Shown here in pieces: positions 1-8,170 of a DNA stretch of 64,000 bases. Source of the stretch: Aequorivita sp. UBA3180 (GTDB lineage: Bacteria; Bacteroidota; Bacteroidia; Flavobacteriales; Flavobacteriaceae); NCBI GenBank assembly GCA_002364215.1, contig DEXQ01000015.1, positions 156,158 to 220,157 of the forward strand, read 5' to 3'. Positions within the stretch are counted from its first letter, which is position 1. Each line of letters opens with the position of its first letter. The notes beneath the pieces are model-generated. The model saw only the letters and a program-made list of their open reading frames with translations. It was not told where the DNA came from and did not search any database. A program made the position numbers and the translations under genes.

Positions 1-1
1 A

Positions 2-1966
2 ATACAACAAGGAATCCCTTCCTTTTTACCCGAAAGGAAATCTTACGATACATCTATAAACCATGCGCCAAAGCGAAAAGACATTCTTTCAAAAGAAGAA
101 AAAGAACTTGCGCTTCGCAATGCGCTTCGCTATTTTGAGCCAAAAAATCACGCCACGCTCCTACCCGAATTTCGCGAGGAATTGGAAAAATATGGACGGA
201 TTTATATGTACCGCTTCCGACCAGATTATAAAATTTACGCACGGCCTATTGAAGAATATCCCGGAGAATGTGAACAGGCAAAAGCAATTATGCTGATGAT
301 CCAAAACAACTTGGATTATGCTGTTGCCCAACATCCACACGAATTGATTACGTATGGTGGAAATGGTGCCGTTTTTCAAAATTGGGCGCAGTATCTTTTG
401 GTGATGAAATACCTTTCGGAAATGACCGATGAACAGACATTAGTTGTGTATTCCGGTCATCCGTTAGGGTTGTTTCCTTCACACAAAGACGCGCCGCGCG
501 TTGTTGTTACCAATGGAATGATGATTCCGAATTACTCCAAACCGGACGATTGGGAAAAATTCAATGCTTTGGGCGTAACGCAATACGGCCAAATGACGGC
601 GGGGAGCTATATGTACATTGGCCCACAGGGTATTGTTCACGGAACCACGATTACGGTTTTGAATGGTTTCAGAAAAATTAAAAAAGAAACAAAAGGCGGT
701 CTTTTTGTAACATCCGGGCTTGGTGGAATGAGCGGCGCACAACCTAAAGCTGGAAATATTGCAGGTTGCGTAACGGTCTGCGCCGAAGTGAATAAAAAAG
801 CTACTGAAACCAGACACAGCCAAGGCTGGGTGGATGAAGTTATTTCAGATTTGGAAAAACTTTCAAAACGTGTGAAAGAGGCAACTTCAAATAAAGAAAC
901 CGTTTCAATCGCTTACGATGGAAATATCGTTGAAGTGTGGGAAAAATTTGCGGAGGAAAATATCCACATCGACCTCGGAAGCGACCAAACCTCACTTCAC
1001 AATCCGTGGGCTGGTGGTTATTATCCTGTTGGGTTAACGTATGAGGAAGCCAATGAAATGATGGCAAACAATCCAGATCAATTTAAAAAGGAAGTACAAA
1101 AAAGTTTGCGCCGCCAAGTTGAGGCAATAAACAAACACACTGCAAAAGGCACTTATTTCTTCGACTACGGAAATGCTTTCCTTTTGGAAGCTTCACGTGC
1201 TGGCGCTGATGTTCTTTCCGAAGAAAAAGGCAAAGAATTCAAATATCCATCCTATGTCCAAGATATTATGGGCCCAATGTGCTTTGATTATGGTTTTGGA
1301 CCTTTCCGCTGGGTTTGTGCTTCGGGCAAACCGGAAGATCTTCAAAAAACCGATGAAATAGCCTGTGAAGTTTTGGAAGAACTGATGAAAAATTCGCCAA
1401 AAGAAATTCAGCAGCAAATGCAGGATAACATTACTTGGATAAAAGGGGCGCAGGAAAATAAATTGGTTGTTGGTTCACAGGCACGTATTCTTTATGCAGA
1501 TTCTGACGGGCGTGTGCAGATTGCTTCCGCATTTAACAAAGCTATTTCCGAAGGGAAAATTGGGCCAGTTGTTTTAGGTCGCGACCATCACGATGTTTCA
1601 GGAACGGATTCGCCATATCGCGAAACTTCAAATATTTATGATGGCAGCAGATTTACGGCTGATATGGCAATCCAAAACGTAATTGGCGATAGCTTTCGCG
1701 GCGCAACATGGGTAAGCATCCACAACGGTGGTGGCGTAGGCTGGGGAGAAGTGATAAACGGCGGTTTCGGAATGGTTCTTGATGGTAGTGAAGATGCGCA
1801 ACGACGTTTAGAAAATATGCTTTTCTGGGATGTGAATAACGGAATAGCAAGACGCAGTTGGGCACGAAATGACGAAGCTGTTTTCGCAATAAAACGCGCG
1901 ATGGAAAACAATCCGAAATTAAAGGTTACGCTTCCAAATTTTGTTGACGATAAATTATTCACCTAA
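2..1966 (+). CDS. hutU: Urocanate hydratase (urocanase), 5' end cut by window edge
   Basis: This enzyme hydrates urocanate to 4-imidazolone-5-propionate, the second step of histidine breakdown, using a tightly bound NAD+. The reading frame is open from base 2 with no stop, and its upstream part encodes typical urocanase N-terminal sequence (for example LPEFREELEKYGRIYMYRF), so the gene starts left of the window. The TTG at 182 is internal. Visible marks are a glycine-rich NAD-binding stretch (TSGLGGMSGAQPKAG), GSDQTSLHNP, the conserved block around MCFDYGFGPFRWV holding the cysteine conserved in the active site, and the C-terminal SIHNGGGVGWGEVINGG. About 655 codons are present, close to full Bacteroidota length. 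Other hut genes would lie to the left. Identification is secure; only the start is missing. Confidence 0.96.
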   Translation: MQQGIPSFLPERKSYDTSINHAPKRKDILSKEEKELALRNALRYFEPKNHATLLPEFREELEKYGRIYMYRFRPDYKIYARPIEEYPGECEQAKAIMLMIQNNLDYAVAQHPHELITYGGNGAVFQNWAQYLLVMKYLSEMTDEQTLVVYSGHPLGLFPSHKDAPRVVVTNGMMIPNYSKPDDWEKFNALGVTQYGQMTAGSYMYIGPQGIVHGTTITVLNGFRKIKKETKGGLFVTSGLGGMSGAQPKAGNIAGCVTVCAEVNKKATETRHSQGWVDEVISDLEKLSKRVKEATSNKETVSIAYDGNIVEVWEKFAEENIHIDLGSDQTSLHNPWAGGYYPVGLTYEEANEMMANNPDQFKKEVQKSLRRQVEAINKHTAKGTYFFDYGNAFLLEASRAGADVLSEEKGKEFKYPSYVQDIMGPMCFDYGFGPFRWVCASGKPEDLQKTDEIACEVLEELMKNSPKEIQQQMQDNITWIKGAQENKLVVGSQARILYADSDGRVQIASAFNKAISEGKIGPVVLGRDHHDVSGTDSPYRETSNIYDGSRFTADMAIQNVIGDSFRGATWVSIHNGGGVGWGEVINGGFGMVLDGSEDAQRRLENMLFWDVNNGIARRSWARNDEAVFAIKRAMENNPKLKVTLPNFVDDKLFT

Positions 1967-1974
1967 AAAAAACC

Positions 1975-2013
1975 GACCACGAATTCACTAATTAAAAATA
2001 TTCGTGCATTCGT
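1975..2013. repeat. Imperfect inverted repeat between hutU and lipoprotein gene
   Basis: The arms CCACGAAT and ATTCGTGG are perfect over 8 bp and extend by CAC/GTG with one mismatch, around an AT-rich centre. It may fold at the end of the hutU message, but no T tract follows. It resembles the small palindromic intergenic repeats scattered through flavobacterial chromosomes. Confidence 0.5.
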
Positions 2014-2032
2014 GGCTAAAAAAAAGAAAAAG

Positions 2033-2572
2033 ATGAAAGCACTTAAATTTTTACCGCTGTTGTTTCTTTTTGTTTTCGCTTCCTGCGCCACCGTTCGTGT
2101 GGCAACGGATTTCGACAAAGAAGCAAATTTTAATCAGTACAATTCCTTCGCCTTTTTTAAACCAGGGATTGACAAAGCCGAGATCAGCGACCTCGACAAA
2201 AAACGTATTCTTCGAGCCATTGAAGAAAATCTTACCGTAAAAGGAATGTCAAAATCTGAAACTCCAGATTTACTCGTTAGCATTTTCACCAAAGAGCGTG
2301 AACGCATTGACGTTTACAACAACAATTTTGGTATGGGTTGGGGTTGGAGCCCTTGGTATTATGGAGGTTATTATGGCGGAAGCAATGTTTCTCGCTCAAC
2401 CGAAGGTACCCTTTATATCGATTTGATTGACGCCAAAACAAATAATTTAGTTTGGCAAGGAATGGGTAGCGCAGATTTAGTAACGAGCAATATGGAAAAA
2501 AAGGAAGAACGTATTCGTGAAATTGTGATGAAAATTTTAGCGGAATATCCGCCAGGAACGCTCAAGAACTAA
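2033..2572 (+). CDS. DUF4136 domain lipoprotein
   Basis: This is a predicted periplasm-facing lipoprotein of unknown function. It has a short hydrophobic leader ending in a lipobox-like FVFASC, followed by the DUF4136 pattern: VATDFDKEANFNQYNSFAFF near the start, alternating beta-type segments, a glycine/tyrosine/tryptophan-rich loop (WGWSPWYYGGYYGG), and a C-terminal block ending in KILAEYPP. The ATG at 2033 is preferred over the GTG at 2012, because the latter adds a lysine-rich stretch in front of an otherwise normal signal peptide. It lies about 66 bp after hutU on the same strand and is followed by a strong terminator. Function is not known; members of this family are widespread in Bacteroidota and Proteobacteria envelopes. 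Confidence 0.85.
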   Translation: MKALKFLPLLFLFVFASCATVRVATDFDKEANFNQYNSFAFFKPGIDKAEISDLDKKRILRAIEENLTVKGMSKSETPDLLVSIFTKERERIDVYNNNFGMGWGWSPWYYGGYYGGSNVSRSTEGTLYIDLIDAKTNNLVWQGMGSADLVTSNMEKKEERIREIVMKILAEYPPGTLKN

Positions 2573-2579
2573 TTTCAAG

Positions 2580-2617
2580 AAGGCTTTTATGCAAAATGTA
2601 TAAAAGCCTTTTTTTTA
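2580..2617 (+). terminator. Rho-independent terminator after DUF4136 gene
   Basis: An 11-bp perfect stem (AAGGCTTTTAT / ATAAAAGCCTT) with a 9-nt loop is followed directly by a run of T. It ends the transcript of the lipoprotein gene and possibly hutU. Confidence 0.9.
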
Positions 2618-2781
2618 TCTTTATAAATAATTTTTGGAGCTCACTTCCAAAAAAAGTTTAAAATTTATAATTCAATAAAAAAGTTTTTATTATTAAAAAA
2701 TAAATTCAGTTTACTTTAATCTTTGCTGAAGCAAACCAATGATGTAATTCAACGAATGAAAAACAATACCTGCTAAAAGAA

Positions 2782-3321
2782 ATGATAAAACTTTCAAAAT
2801 ATAACCAGCGATCATTGTATGGGGGTTTAATTGCCGCTATTATTACAGGAGCGGGTGTTTTCCTTTTGGGAAATATTTCAGGCTATGAGGCAAAAAAATT
2901 GATAACTTCATCCCTGCCCGGAATCAACATGCTCTGCAATACCATTGTGCTAGCTTCTGCAACTATTTTGGCGCTTTTGCTAACCCTTTTGGGAATAAGC
3001 TCTGGATCCAAATCAAAATTGAAAAAAGAACATTATACCCAAGTAATGGCAATTGCTAAATTGGATACTATCCTATTTGTAATAGCGATTATCCTTTTTC
3101 AAATATTCAACATTCCCATCACCGAATCTGAAGAATTGCCTACTACCTGGTATTCCAATATTTATTGGGCCACGCTTTTCCTTTCTTCATTGCTCAGCGG
3201 CGGTATGGTTTCTGTAATATTGATGCTTTATAACACAGTTATAAATATGATTAAAATTGTGGGATTGGAGGAAAAAGACCATCCGCTTGTTTTTCACGAG
3301 GATAATAAAGATAGAGAGTAA
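2782..3321 (+). CDS. Small multi-pass membrane protein, unknown function
   Basis: This 179-aa protein has four clear hydrophobic segments: about residues 14-33 (GGLIAAIITGAGVFLLG), 48-72 (TIVLASATILALLLTLLG), 93-112 (LDTILFVIAIILFQIF) and 126-155 (YWATLFLSSLLSGGMVSVIL). Between TM2 and TM3 is a basic, probably cytoplasmic loop (SKSKLKKEHY), and the tail is charged. I do not recognise a family. The gene stands alone between two terminators, so it is probably transcribed on its own. The start is the only ATG before the first membrane segment. The coding pattern and topology make it a real gene. Confidence 0.75.
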   Translation: MIKLSKYNQRSLYGGLIAAIITGAGVFLLGNISGYEAKKLITSSLPGINMLCNTIVLASATILALLLTLLGISSGSKSKLKKEHYTQVMAIAKLDTILFVIAIILFQIFNIPITESEELPTTWYSNIYWATLFLSSLLSGGMVSVILMLYNTVINMIKIVGLEEKDHPLVFHEDNKDRE

Positions 3322-3326
3322 GGAAT

Positions 3327-3354
3327 AAAAAAAACCTTCCCAAAAAGAGGAAGG
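3327..3354 (-). terminator. Rho-independent terminator of the phenylacetate operon
   Basis: Read on the minus strand, a CCTTCC/GGAAGG stem with an 8-nt loop is followed by eight T. It lies about 40 bp beyond the E1 stop codon and is the only clear terminator found downstream of the 16-gene run. Confidence 0.8.
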
Positions 3355-3394
3355 CTTATCAAAAGTTAGAGGTTAAAATTAGTTTAATGTTTAA

Positions 3395-5455
3395 TCAGTA
3401 ATTTAAAATTTCCAAAATCTTCTTCTTTACTTTTTCCGTGGAAGGAATCATGGTTTCTTCCAATACTGAATTCAAAGGAATCGCGGGCATATTTTCAGAA
3501 CCAATCAACATCACCGGTGCATCCAATTGCTGAAAACATTCCTCTTGAATCTTTCCCTGAAGCCCTCTGCTGAAACCGTTTTCAGAAGGCTCTTCTGTTA
3601 CAATTAAACATTTTCCGCATTTTTTTACGCTTTTGAAAACTGTTTCATAATCCAAAGGATGAAGGGTTCGTAAATCCACAATTTCAATTTTATCCTGCAT
3701 TCCAAGTTCTTCGGAAGCGTTCATCGCCCAATGCACACCCATTCCATAAGTAATGATGGAAAGTGTTTCTTCTTCCTCCTGTTTCCAGATTTCCTGTAAT
3801 ACCCAAGCTTTTCCGAACGGCAAAATATAATCTTCCGAAGGCATTAATGAAGTTGCGCCTTTTGTGCCTTTAACTTTGCTCCAATACAGACCTTTATGCT
3901 CAAAGATCACAACCGGATTTGGATCGTAATAGGCAGCTTTCAGCAATCCTTTCAAATCGGCTCCGTTGCTCGGATACGCAATTTTCAACCCGCGAATATT
4001 TGTAACCACACTTTCCACGGAAGAGGAATGGTACGGCCCACCGCTGCCATATGCGCCAATCGGCACACGTAAAATCATTGAAACCGGCCATTTTCCGTTT
4101 GAAAGATAACAGCTTCGGGAAACTTCGGTAAAAAGTTGGTTAAGTCCGGGCCAAATATAATCTGCAAATTGAACCTCAACGATTGGCTTTAAACCAACAG
4201 CGCTCATACCAACGGTACTTCCTACAATAAATGCTTCTTGAATTGGCGTATTAAAAACGCGATTGTCTCCAAATTTTTGAGCCAAAGTTGCCGCTTCGCG
4301 GAAAACGCCGCCCAAACGTCCGCCAACATCTTGCCCGTACAATAAACATTCGGGATGTTTAGCCATCAACTCCTCAATTGCGAAAAGCGCGCAATCTACC
4401 ATCACAACTTTTTCGCCCCCTTTCGGACTTCTTTCGCCTTTTTCTTCGGTAATTTCAGTTGGTGCAAAATCGTGCGTAAAAAGATCTTCAGGCTTTGGAT
4501 CTTCTGCTTTTAAGGCATTTTCTAGACTTTCCGCAACTTCCTTTTTTGTAATACTTTCAATTTCCGAAAGATCTTTTTCTAAAAAATCATTTTCCAAAAG
4601 CAATTTCTTCAACTTTGGATAAGGATCGCGACTTCTGGCTTCATCAAGATCATCGCGGTAAAATTCCATCCGAACCCCAGAAGTGTGATGATTTAAAAGC
4701 GGAACTTTTGCATGAACCAAAAACGGTCTTCTTTCCTTTCTAATTTTTGAAATTACATTTTGAATTGTAGTATAACTTTCCTCAAAATCGGTTCCGTCTA
4801 TTGAAACCGCTTCCAAACCGTGAAAACCTGCAGCGTATTCAAAAGCATTTTGCGCGCGGGTTTCCGCCGCATTTGCCGAAATGTCCCAACCATTATCCTG
4901 CACCAAATATAGAATTGGCAACTGTTTTAAAGCTGCCATTTGAAAGGCTTCGGCAATTTCACCTTCGGTTACGGAAGCATCCCCCAAACTGCAAACTACA
5001 ATTGGAGATTCAGAAGTTTCATTTTTAAATTCTGCCTTAAACGATTCTTTATACCAAAACCCCATTGCAACACCTGTAGCTGGAATGGCCTGCATTCCCG
5101 TGGCTGAACTTTGGTGCGGGATTTTTGGCTTGTCGGCATCCTTCAAACTTGGATGGCTGTAATACGTTCTTCCGCCCGAAAATGGGTCGTCTTTTTTTGC
5201 CAAAACCTGGAGCATCAGCTCATACGGTTTCATCCCGATAGACAATAACATCGAGTCGTCGCGATAATAGGGAAATGCGTAATCCTGAGGCAAAAGTTGC
5301 ATCCCAACAGCTATCTGTATTACTTCATGCCCGCGCGAAGTGGCATGCACGTATTTTGAAACGGTTTTAAAATTTTCTTCATAAATCTCAGTCATAGCCT
5401 TTGCGGTAACGAGATTTTTGAAGGCTTTTTTTAATATGTCTTTTGAAATATTCAC
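3395..5455 (-). CDS. 2-oxoacid dehydrogenase E1, alpha and beta subunits fused (branched-chain type)
   Basis: This is the thiamine-diphosphate E1 component of a 2-oxoacid dehydrogenase complex, which decarboxylates a 2-oxoacid and passes the acyl group to E2. The 686-aa protein joins the alpha part (about 1-330, with TPP motif GDASVTEGEIAEAF ending in QDNGW) to the beta part (about 345-686, with YGQDVGGRLGGVF, PIQEAFIVGSTVGMSAVG and the C-terminal EEPSENGFSRGLQGKI). Fused alpha-beta E1 proteins are known in Bacteroidota and are usually called branched-chain 2-oxoacid dehydrogenases. It is the last gene of the phenylacetate run, 46 bp after E2. No E3 gene is present, so E3 is presumably shared. 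The true substrate is open: branched-chain keto acids are the default guess, but phenylpyruvate fits the context. Confidence 0.9.
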   Translation of the reverse strand: MNISKDILKKAFKNLVTAKAMTEIYEENFKTVSKYVHATSRGHEVIQIAVGMQLLPQDYAFPYYRDDSMLLSIGMKPYELMLQVLAKKDDPFSGGRTYYSHPSLKDADKPKIPHQSSATGMQAIPATGVAMGFWYKESFKAEFKNETSESPIVVCSLGDASVTEGEIAEAFQMAALKQLPILYLVQDNGWDISANAAETRAQNAFEYAAGFHGLEAVSIDGTDFEESYTTIQNVISKIRKERRPFLVHAKVPLLNHHTSGVRMEFYRDDLDEARSRDPYPKLKKLLLENDFLEKDLSEIESITKKEVAESLENALKAEDPKPEDLFTHDFAPTEITEEKGERSPKGGEKVVMVDCALFAIEELMAKHPECLLYGQDVGGRLGGVFREAATLAQKFGDNRVFNTPIQEAFIVGSTVGMSAVGLKPIVEVQFADYIWPGLNQLFTEVSRSCYLSNGKWPVSMILRVPIGAYGSGGPYHSSSVESVVTNIRGLKIAYPSNGADLKGLLKAAYYDPNPVVIFEHKGLYWSKVKGTKGATSLMPSEDYILPFGKAWVLQEIWKQEEEETLSIITYGMGVHWAMNASEELGMQDKIEIVDLRTLHPLDYETVFKSVKKCGKCLIVTEEPSENGFSRGLQGKIQEECFQQLDAPVMLIGSENMPAIPLNSVLEETMIPSTEKVKKKILEILNY

Positions 5456-5501
5456 TTATCTATACTTAAGAAGGTCTCGCCTAAGCTCGACCAGATAATT
5501 G

Positions 5502-6788
5502 TTAAATTTTTCTATTGGTATCAAATTTCTCCATATAATCCGCAATTCTTCGTAAGAACGAACCTGCCAAATACCCATCCACAATTCGATGGTCAAAGGA
5601 AAGGGAAAGATACATCATCTGCCTAATTTCGATAGTATCGCCACTTTCACGCTCCATTACTTCAGCGCGTTTTTTAATGATGCCTGTAGCTAAAATTGCG
5701 GCTTCGGGTTGGTTTATAATTGGTGTCCCCATCAAACTTCCAAAAGTACCTACGTTGCTTATAGTAAAGGTGCTTCCTGAGGTGTCATCGCTTTTTAATT
5801 TATTGTCGCGAGATTTTCCAGCCAATTCTCCAGTGGCTTTAGCCAATTCTTTTAAATCTTTTTTATCGGCATTTCTTACAACAGGAACAATCAAATTTCC
5901 TGAAGGAAGTGCGGTAGCCATCCCAATATTTATATCTTCTTTTACAATAATATTTTTTCCGTCAAGTGAAGAATTGATCATCGGGAAATCTTTAATTGCC
6001 TTTGCCACACACTCAATAAATAATGGCGTGAACGTGAGTTTTTCGTTGTGTTTTTTTTGAAAAGCTTCTTTATTTTTAGTTCGCCAAGTAACCATTTCGG
6101 TCAAATCTGCCTCTACGTATGCAGTTACGTGAGGCGAAGTGTGCTTACTGAAAACCATATGGTCTGCAATCATCTGGCGCATCCAGTCCATTTGGACGAT
6201 TTTGCCTTTGCCTTTGTCGAATTTCAAATCGGGAATTTGAAATCCAGGAGATACCGAAACGGGTTGTACAAACTGAAACGGACGTCCATTCTCCAAATAA
6301 TTTATAACATCACTTTTTCGCAATCGACCATCCTTTCCAGTCCCGGAAATTCTGGCCAACTCTTCATAACTGATGTGGTTTTTACGAGCCATAGCATCAA
6401 CCAAAGGTGAAATAAAAACGTTTTCGTTTACTTTAAAAGAAGCAGGTTTTGAGACTTGCTTTTGCGCTTTAGATTTTTCGGTAGTTTGACTTTTAGTTAC
6501 ACTTTTTTGAGAAACATCTTTTGAAGATTTTGAAACTCCTTGTTCAACTGAAAGTTCCAAAATAGCAATCACTTCCCCCACAGGAACAATATCTTGAGCT
6601 TTAAATTTATGTTCCAGCATTTTCCCGGAAGCCGGCGCAGGAACTTCGTTGTCCACTTTATCGGTTGCAACTTCCAATAAAATATCGCCTTCTTCAAAAG
6701 AATCGCCTTCGTTTACCAGCCAATTGATAATCGTTCCTTCGGTAATGCTTTCACCCATTTTGGGCATTTTGAATTCTGTTTTCGACAT
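5502..6788 (-). CDS. 2-oxoacid dehydrogenase E2, dihydrolipoamide acyltransferase
   Basis: The 428-aa E2 has the usual order of domains. The N-terminal lipoyl domain (about 1-78) carries the lipoylated lysine K44 in ATDKVDNEV. A Ser/Lys/Gln-rich linker follows, then a peripheral subunit-binding domain (about 125-165, LVDAMARKNHISYEEL..GTGKDGRLRKSD). The C-terminal acyltransferase domain (about 195-425) has the catalytic H400 and D404 in SFDHRIVDG. It moves the acyl group from lipoate to CoA. Length is normal for a one-lipoyl-domain E2. It sits 8 bp after the paaY-like gene and 46 bp before E1, clearly in the same operon. Branched-chain acyl, acetyl or aryl-acyl specificity cannot be decided from the sequence. 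Confidence 0.93.
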   Translation of the reverse strand: MSKTEFKMPKMGESITEGTIINWLVNEGDSFEEGDILLEVATDKVDNEVPAPASGKMLEHKFKAQDIVPVGEVIAILELSVEQGVSKSSKDVSQKSVTKSQTTEKSKAQKQVSKPASFKVNENVFISPLVDAMARKNHISYEELARISGTGKDGRLRKSDVINYLENGRPFQFVQPVSVSPGFQIPDLKFDKGKGKIVQMDWMRQMIADHMVFSKHTSPHVTAYVEADLTEMVTWRTKNKEAFQKKHNEKLTFTPLFIECVAKAIKDFPMINSSLDGKNIIVKEDINIGMATALPSGNLIVPVVRNADKKDLKELAKATGELAGKSRDNKLKSDDTSGSTFTISNVGTFGSLMGTPIINQPEAAILATGIIKKRAEVMERESGDTIEIRQMMYLSLSFDHRIVDGYLAGSFLRRIADYMEKFDTNRKI

Positions 6789-6796
6789 AGTTGTCT

Positions 6797-7402
6797 TTAT
6801 TCTTTTTTCTCTTTTCTGAATTCAGAAATAGTTTTATAAAAATCTTCCTGCTTTGGTCGGTTCTTCGGAATTTCCCGCAACGACTCCACTTCTCGTAAGC
6901 TTTCGTGGCAATCCGTTGGCAATTGTTGGTACAATCGGGTTCCCGCAGTTTTCCACACAATCATTTCATCCGAAATATCCTTAATGGCTTTTGCAGGGTT
7001 GCCGACAATCAATTTCCGCTTTGGGAATTTTTCCTCAGCCTTCACAAAACTCATTGCGCCAACGATACATTCATCGCCAATTTCGGCATCATCCATTATT
7101 ACGCTGTTCATTCCGATCAAACAATTTCTTCCCAAATTGGCACCGTGAATTATTGCTCCGTGACCCACATGTGCACTTTCCTTCAAAACAATACTTTTCC
7201 CAGGAAACATATGAACAGTACAATTTTCCTGCACATTTACGCCATCTTCCAAAATAATCTCACCCCAATCACCACGAATTGCCGCTCCTGGACCTATGTA
7301 GCAGTTTTTCCCAATAATTACATTGCCAGTAACGGCTGCCAATGGATGGACGAAACTGCTTTCGTGGATTACTGGAATATGGCCTTTGAAAGAATAAATC
7401 AT
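6797..7402 (-). CDS. paaY: PaaY-like hexapeptide-repeat protein (gamma carbonic anhydrase/thioesterase family)
   Basis: This is a left-handed beta-helix protein of 201 aa. Hexapeptide repeats run from about 12 to 150 (VIHESSFVHPLAAVTGNVIIG, then IGPGAAIRGDWGEIILEDGVNVQENC), with histidines in VGHGAIIHGANLG at the metal-binding positions of the gamma carbonic anhydrase fold. In phenylacetate clusters this family member is PaaY, reported as a thioesterase that hydrolyses dead-end CoA esters such as the 2-hydroxycyclohepta-1,4,6-triene-1-formyl-CoA derivative. The length is right for PaaY (E. coli about 196 aa). The gene lies 3 bp after the crotonase and 8 bp before E2. The symbol is given from context plus family. 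Confidence 0.85.
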   Translation of the reverse strand: MIYSFKGHIPVIHESSFVHPLAAVTGNVIIGKNCYIGPGAAIRGDWGEIILEDGVNVQENCTVHMFPGKSIVLKESAHVGHGAIIHGANLGRNCLIGMNSVIMDDAEIGDECIVGAMSFVKAEEKFPKRKLIVGNPAKAIKDISDEMIVWKTAGTRLYQQLPTDCHESLREVESLREIPKNRPKQEDFYKTISEFRKEKKE

Positions 7403-7405
7403 ATT

Positions 7406-8158
7406 TTATTCAAATCGTTTCAACGTTTCTTTTGTAAAATCACTCAAAACCAATCTTCCAGAAATGACAGCCCTTTCAGCAAGCAATTCATCCCAATCTT
7501 CCGTGCCGCTCCAAAATACTTTTTTCATCTCTTTCATTGCTTCTGGATTGTAATTACAAAGATTTTCAGCGAATTTTTGAACGGCTTCGTCCAACTCTTC
7601 CACCGAATCATAAACCTGATTGTACAATCCTTTTTGGCGTGCCCATTCAGCTTCGTAAAAAGTATTGGCATCAATTGCAATTTGGCTCATCGCGCTCAGG
7701 CCAAGTTTTCTTTCCACGGCGGGGCCAACTACAAAGGGACCAATTCCCACATTCAACTCGCTCAATTTTATTGCCGCAAATTTTGTAGCCATACAATAAT
7801 CTGTCGCCGAAGCTACGCCTACGCCACCGCCCACGGTTTTCCCCTGAATTCTACCGATGATGAATTTTGGGCATTTGCGCATCGCGTTTATAACGTTTGC
7901 AAACCCGCTGAAAAAAACCTTTCCCGTTTCTGGGTCGTTTATGTTTATCAATTCGTTAAAACTTGCACCCGCACAAAAAGTTCTGTCGCCGCCGCTTTTT
8001 AGAATAATTACTTTTACTTCTGAATTTTTTCCAGTATCTGTGATTGTATTTGCGAGTTTTGCCAACAAATCTCCCGGCAGGCTATTGTGCGCAGGGTGAA
8101 AAAATTCGATTGTCGCGATTCCGTTTTCTATTTTATTATTTACGTAGGGTTGTTCCAA
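7406..8158 (-). CDS. Enoyl-CoA hydratase/isomerase family protein, PaaF candidate
   Basis: The 250-aa crotonase-fold protein has the oxyanion-hole segments CAGASFNEL (about 60-70) and KTVGGGVGVASATDYCMAT (about 108-126). It is the second crotonase of the cluster. PaaG needs a partner hydratase, PaaF, for the beta-oxidation of 2,3-didehydroadipyl-CoA, and this gene between paaZ and paaY is the natural candidate. It diverges in sequence from the PaaG-like copy at 14415-15197 (for example NSLPGDLLAKLA in place of NSFNREMALLLQ). The catalytic glutamates are not placed with certainty, so hydratase and isomerase cannot be told apart here. It is 12 bp downstream of paaZ and 3 bp upstream of paaY. 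Confidence 0.82.
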   Translation of the reverse strand: MEQPYVNNKIENGIATIEFFHPAHNSLPGDLLAKLANTITDTGKNSEVKVIILKSGGDRTFCAGASFNELININDPETGKVFFSGFANVINAMRKCPKFIIGRIQGKTVGGGVGVASATDYCMATKFAAIKLSELNVGIGPFVVGPAVERKLGLSAMSQIAIDANTFYEAEWARQKGLYNQVYDSVEELDEAVQKFAENLCNYNPEAMKEMKKVFWSGTEDWDELLAERAVISGRLVLSDFTKETLKRFE

Positions 8159-8170
8159 AATTTTTTAAAT

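Noticed and set aside
182..184. TTG at 182 as start of urocanate hydratase
   Set aside because: The frame is open upstream to base 2 and encodes conserved urocanase residues, so the gene begins before the window.
2717..2725. Promoter box TAATCTTTG before the small membrane protein gene
   Set aside because: It has one base too many for TAnnTTTG and no TTG at the -33 distance, so it was not annotated.
6905..8002. A 365-codon open frame on the plus strand
   Set aside because: It lies fully antisense to paaY and the second crotonase, both with clear motifs. Its translation is rich in Phe, His and Asn with no family features, typical of the complement of AT-rich genes.
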